The notes beneath the pieces are model-generated. The model saw only the letters and a list, made by a program, of their open reading frames with translations. It had not been told where the DNA came from and did no database searches. DNA of 64,000 nucleotides from Trifolium pratense (taxonomy: Eukaryota > Streptophyta > Magnoliopsida > Fabales > Fabaceae). Numbering within the stretch: the first letter of the stretch is position 1; every line of letters begins with the position of its first letter. Where the stretch lies: assembly GCF_020283565.1 (NCBI RefSeq), contig NC_060061.1, forward strand, positions 4,472,010 to 4,536,009. The letters are read 5' to 3'. Shown here piece by piece: positions 60,537-64,000 of this stretch. Both the position numbers and the translations under genes were made by a program.

Positions 60537-60864
60537 ATATTCTGCTGGTATTGTACTGGTTTTTCTGATTTTTGCCTGAGTTCTATGTACTCTCCACAGT
60601 CTGAGCTCTAGAATTCTTTTTGATACTCGTTCTCATTTATTTATCTTCCAATGTTTATGAACTCCTTGGTTTTGGTGAAGAACATGCCTACAAAATGTTC
60701 TATTGATGATCTAGTGGGATTAGATATGGTAATCAAAATTTCATGTCAGGCTAGTATTGCCAACATATTTTTCTACTTATTGCAGACCTGTTTTCAATTT
60801 TGTTTTATTGAAAATAAAAAGGATTTGCAGCCTACTCGTGTTTTATGAACTCTTGTATTTATGT

Positions 60865-62969
60865 AATGTGTTTATGTAATGTTTGGCTGTTTGTGGTTAA
60901 TCAAATTTTAAATATTTATAATTAACAAACATATCCTCAGACACTTGAACTGAACTGGTACTTTAATTTATTTATTTAATTTTAACAAAATTGGTTTTTT
61001 TTTTTATTTTTTATTTTTAATTTGACGATAAAATTGGATATATGGGTTGGGTACATCTCGATCTTTTGACAAAAAACGTTAGCTTAGATACATGGAGGTG
61101 CTTCTTGAATCTTGATCATGTAGCAGCTGCTTTAACACAATTAAGAGTAAATAAACACATAGTGTCATTATATATAACAGTAGTAATTTAACAACACGGA
61201 TTTGATAAAACTTGAGGATTCTTTCATGAATCTTTTAGAGTTGTTGAATGCAAGGTTGTCAGACTCACGAGTCTATGTAGGCTCGTGGTCATGGCGGTTC
61301 TATAGACTCAATTCGTAGACTTGTAAAATTTTATAGTAAATAGAGCACACATAAAAACGATGCATAAAAACAGCAAGATGAAATAAAAACAGAGCACGCA
61401 TGAAACAACAATGCAACAAAAAAAAAATCATCAAAGAAATGTGTCGTGTGACGAGTCAGAGAAATATGTTATTCTAATGGGATCATGTCATATTAGAGCT
61501 ATACAAATCTACACAGCTATTCACAGAATCACAGATATGTAATTATATCCGTCCTGGTTTTGCTAATTCTTGGTTTTATTCTTGTTATGAAGCTCTATAC
61601 TTGTAGTTGAATAAACTATAAACATATATTCGTACCATTTTGTTTAAGTGCAGCATATAGTGTGAAAGTGCACCAAGAGCTACCGATAATGGAGAATACA
61701 TAACTTGTACCTCGTACCAATTTGTAAGAGATGATAATCAACAATCATCTAACAGAATGATATGCAAACGCTTGATTTGCAATGAAAGCTAAGCTAAATT
61801 GACAAAGCTGAAAATAATTGTCAAGGAAACATGTCATGCATAACAGTTGCATTGATATATTAGCCTATGTACAGTTTTCAGGTCCAAGACAAAGAAAGCT
61901 TCATATCCGATACATTCATAGCTAAGAAACTTGTCTACAAAAAATCACACAGAATAGACACAAAAGTTATCAATGCTAATAACTACAATAGGCATGTAGA
62001 AAACACAACAGGAAGCTAAACTGAAGATAATTAAGAATTGATAGAGTGTTTGGAAAGCCATGTTATCCACAGTATACCTGTGTGGTAGCATGATGACGCC
62101 ATGACGAAAACAAAATGCATACTATTGTGCAATGGTTGCAGGGTGCTAAAACAGTTTATTTACAGTGTGACTCAGCAGCTTACCAAGTCCTATATTTGTA
62201 TTCACCCTATTTCCTTTCTATGATAAAAACCGAGGAAAGTTGCATGACACCAGCAGGATATCTGCCCAATTACTATACCTTACAGATAAATGACATTTCT
62301 ACTCATGTTCTTCCGCTAGTTCAAACCGTGACATGTTCCAGAAGAATTGTAAAACTGACTCAAACAATAAAGACTACCACCCATTTGAACAGATGTACCA
62401 CATTCAAATTGGCAAAATCTCAGCATCAGAACAAGACAAGAAATTAATAAAAAGGGAATCGATAGCTTTCTCAGAGAAAGGGAAAACAAATAGTGGGAGA
62501 AAAGGGAAAACATTAATAACATGTTGTACTGTATTAAATATTAAAGGTTAAATAACAGGAATAAATTAAAAAACATGTCATACAACACATGCAATTCATG
62601 TCGCTGACCAATAAATAAAAAATTATTCCCATACAAACTCAGAAGTACCTAGTGATTCTGAGCATCAGAAGTAAGCATTGCAAGACACTGACAATACAAA
62701 ATGATAGATAAACTCTTCTCTAAATTCATAGAGTTAGCTTGAACTTCAATGATCAGGCTGAAACCTGTTCAGGAAAGTGGAAACAAATAAACACTTATTC
62801 AATCGCTTTCTATGTCTGACTCATCACGTCTCGAAGTTTTTCGAGCTGATCTAGCGCCAATCATAATATCTGCCAATTCTTTGATTGAACATGATGTACT
62901 CTGCTTCATCTTATTAGCAAGTATATTAATGTTATCCAAAAGCCCTAAGCCCAAGAGCCGATTCCTTAG
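60865..62969. repeat. Segmental duplication, copy B (with the intact PPR 3' end)
   Basis: Partner of 45172-47449. Because copy B continues into a complete PPR coding region while copy A stops abruptly, B is likely the source. The unoccupied TRIM target (ACATAGTGTC) lies at 61157-61166. The stretch from 60580 to 62798 has no other recognised gene; open frames in it are also present, with differences, in copy A and look non-coding. Confidence 0.9.
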
Positions 62970-64000
62970 CATTTCGATGGTAGTAACATAAGGTGGTATT
63001 CCTTCATCAACCATCGTCTCAAAGTACTTACATGCCTCCTCTAGCTTTCCCTTCTTCTTACAAAGACCATGAATCATGACGGAATACGTTGAGACAGAAG
63101 GATAAAATTTCTTGTCACCCATGTTTTCCCAAACTTCAGTTGCCTTGTCAAACCTTCCTATCAGAAGCAGTAATCTTAGCACCATGTTATACGTATGACG
63201 ATCAGGAAGACAGTCATCTTTTTCCATTCTAGATATTAACTTTAGAGCTCTATTGACCTCATAATGACCACAATGGTAAGCTTGTATTGCATTGTAACTC
63301 CAAGTGTCTGGTTTTAATCCACTAGAAATCATTTCATCCAACAATTGATATGCTTCTTCGACCTTTTTATTCTTACAAAGTCGCTTTAGAATACAGTTGT
63401 ATGTAAACACATTTGGCAAAAGGTTACATCTTTTCATTTTGTCAAGAACACTAAAAGCTGAATGTATATCATTTGCCTTACAGTATGAACGGATGAATAT
63501 TGAGTAAGTAAAAGCATCTGGCTTAACTTTCTTCGACAACATATTATTAAGAAAGTCCATAGCTTCATCCACATGGCCTCCTTTGCAAAGGGCCTCTAAC
63601 AAACTATTATATGCAAGCAAATCCACAGGACACTCTTGCTCAAGCATTGCTTCAAACAGCTCGCGGGCCTTCCCCGAATCACCAACTTTACCCCATCCAC
63701 AAATCAGAATGCTGTAAGTTTTAGCAGTTAACAAGAAACGACTCTTAGTTTGATCAAAAAACTGTTGAGCCTGTTTTACATGCTTCTTTTTGCATAGAGT
63801 GTACAAAAGCGATTCAAAATCAATAATAGTTGGTTTAATTCCAAATTCATCCATTCTAGCAAAAGACCGAATTGCACCGTCCGGCAAATCAGCTCGGCTA
63901 TATGAAGTGAAAATGATCCTGAAAATTTCATTAGTGATTTTACAACTAGAAGACTCTCTCATTTCTATAAGAAAATCCCAAAGTATAGCAAATTGTTTAG
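62799..64000 (-). CDS. P-class pentatricopeptide repeat protein, N-terminus beyond the window
   Basis: The open frame runs from the stop at 62799 to the window edge (in frame past the ATG at 63962: KQFAILWDFLIEM), so at least 400 residues are seen and the start is outside. Tandem 35-residue P-type motifs include TYSILICGWGKVGDSGKARE, AYNSLLEALCKGGHVDEAMD, TYSIFIRSYCKANDIHSAFS, TYNCILKRLCKNKKVEEAYQ, SYNAIQAYHCGHYEVNRALK, TYNMVLRLLLLIGRFDKATE and TYSVMIHGLCKKKGKLEEAC. The C-terminal tail is RNRLLGLGLLDNINILANKM, then RRDESDIESD. No E or DYW domain. By family an organellar RNA-binding protein; the tail resembles At1g52640-type proteins (from memory). A broken copy of the last 58 residues lies at 47279-47461. 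Confidence 0.93.
   Translation of the reverse strand, partial: KQFAILWDFLIEMRESSSCKITNEIFRIIFTSYSRADLPDGAIRSFARMDEFGIKPTIIDFESLLYTLCKKKHVKQAQQFFDQTKSRFLLTAKTYSILICGWGKVGDSGKARELFEAMLEQECPVDLLAYNSLLEALCKGGHVDEAMDFLNNMLSKKVKPDAFTYSIFIRSYCKANDIHSAFSVLDKMKRCNLLPNVFTYNCILKRLCKNKKVEEAYQLLDEMISSGLKPDTWSYNAIQAYHCGHYEVNRALKLISRMEKDDCLPDRHTYNMVLRLLLLIGRFDKATEVWENMGDKKFYPSVSTYSVMIHGLCKKKGKLEEACKYFETMVDEGIPPYVTTIEMLRNRLLGLGLLDNINILANKMKQSTSCSIKELADIMIGARSARKTSRRDESDIESD

Noticed and set aside
62115..62551. Two overlapping open frames in copy B of the duplication
   Set aside because: Copy A has frame-breaking differences in the same stretch and neither resembles a known protein; probably PPR 3' flank.

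Overview
The window is nuclear DNA from a flowering plant, most likely a papilionoid legume close to Medicago. The genes have many short exons with GT/AG introns and AT-rich introns. The protein families are plant ones (SPEAR/TIE repressor, DREB-type ERF, PLS- and P-class PPR proteins, neprosin). The spaces between genes are full of plant transposons. The species call is inference; no database search was run.

Layout. 1-2.1 kb: AT-rich spacer with two copies of an old repeat, then a dead Rab5-like GTPase fragment (2150-2500, +). 2.8-4.2 kb: a complete five-exon SPEAR/TIE-type EAR repressor gene (-), which could be spliced by eye to 186 residues. 5.4-6.3 kb: a doubtful acidic reading frame (-). 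8.0-11.2 kb: an eight-exon alpha/beta-hydrolase gene (+, 522 residues). 6.8-7.7 kb and 12.4-15.1 kb are collinear copies of the same non-coding segment, lying upstream of the hydrolase and of an intronless DREB/ERF gene (16341-17093, +) respectively.

17-36 kb is a gene desert made of mobile elements: a Helitron (20729-21234), a GGCCT-rich hAT-type MITE with a perfect 8-bp target duplication (22059-22686), a Stowaway-like MITE, SINE-like remnants, a 241-bp tandem duplication, a young non-autonomous LTR element (28498-29871), a dead LINE RNase H region and a TRIM relic.

36.2-44.5 kb is gene-rich: an SDS22-like leucine-rich-repeat PP1 regulator (-, six exons, 328 residues, with nested transposons in its third intron), a divergently transcribed PLS/E-class PPR gene (40784-42160, +) and a single-pass membrane protein gene (43731-44462, -). 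From 45.2 to 47.45 kb lies a partial copy of the segment at 60.9-62.97 kb. It carries only the last residues of a PPR gene, abuts a dead dynamin fragment, and holds a TRIM absent from the other copy. 48.5-50.65 kb is a neprosin-domain gene (-) without a recognisable signal-peptide exon.

51-52.7 kb is a foldback-like element with C/G-rich arms and a 120-bp tandem array. 54396-57276 is a young Copia-derived LTR element whose right target duplication ends 53 bp before the ATG of an Mpv17/PMP22 gene (57335-59319, +). After it come a decayed eIF3a 3' fragment (+) and the intact P-class PPR gene (62799 to beyond the window end, -). The genes do not form a pathway; what they share is a neighbourhood shaped by local duplication and transposition.
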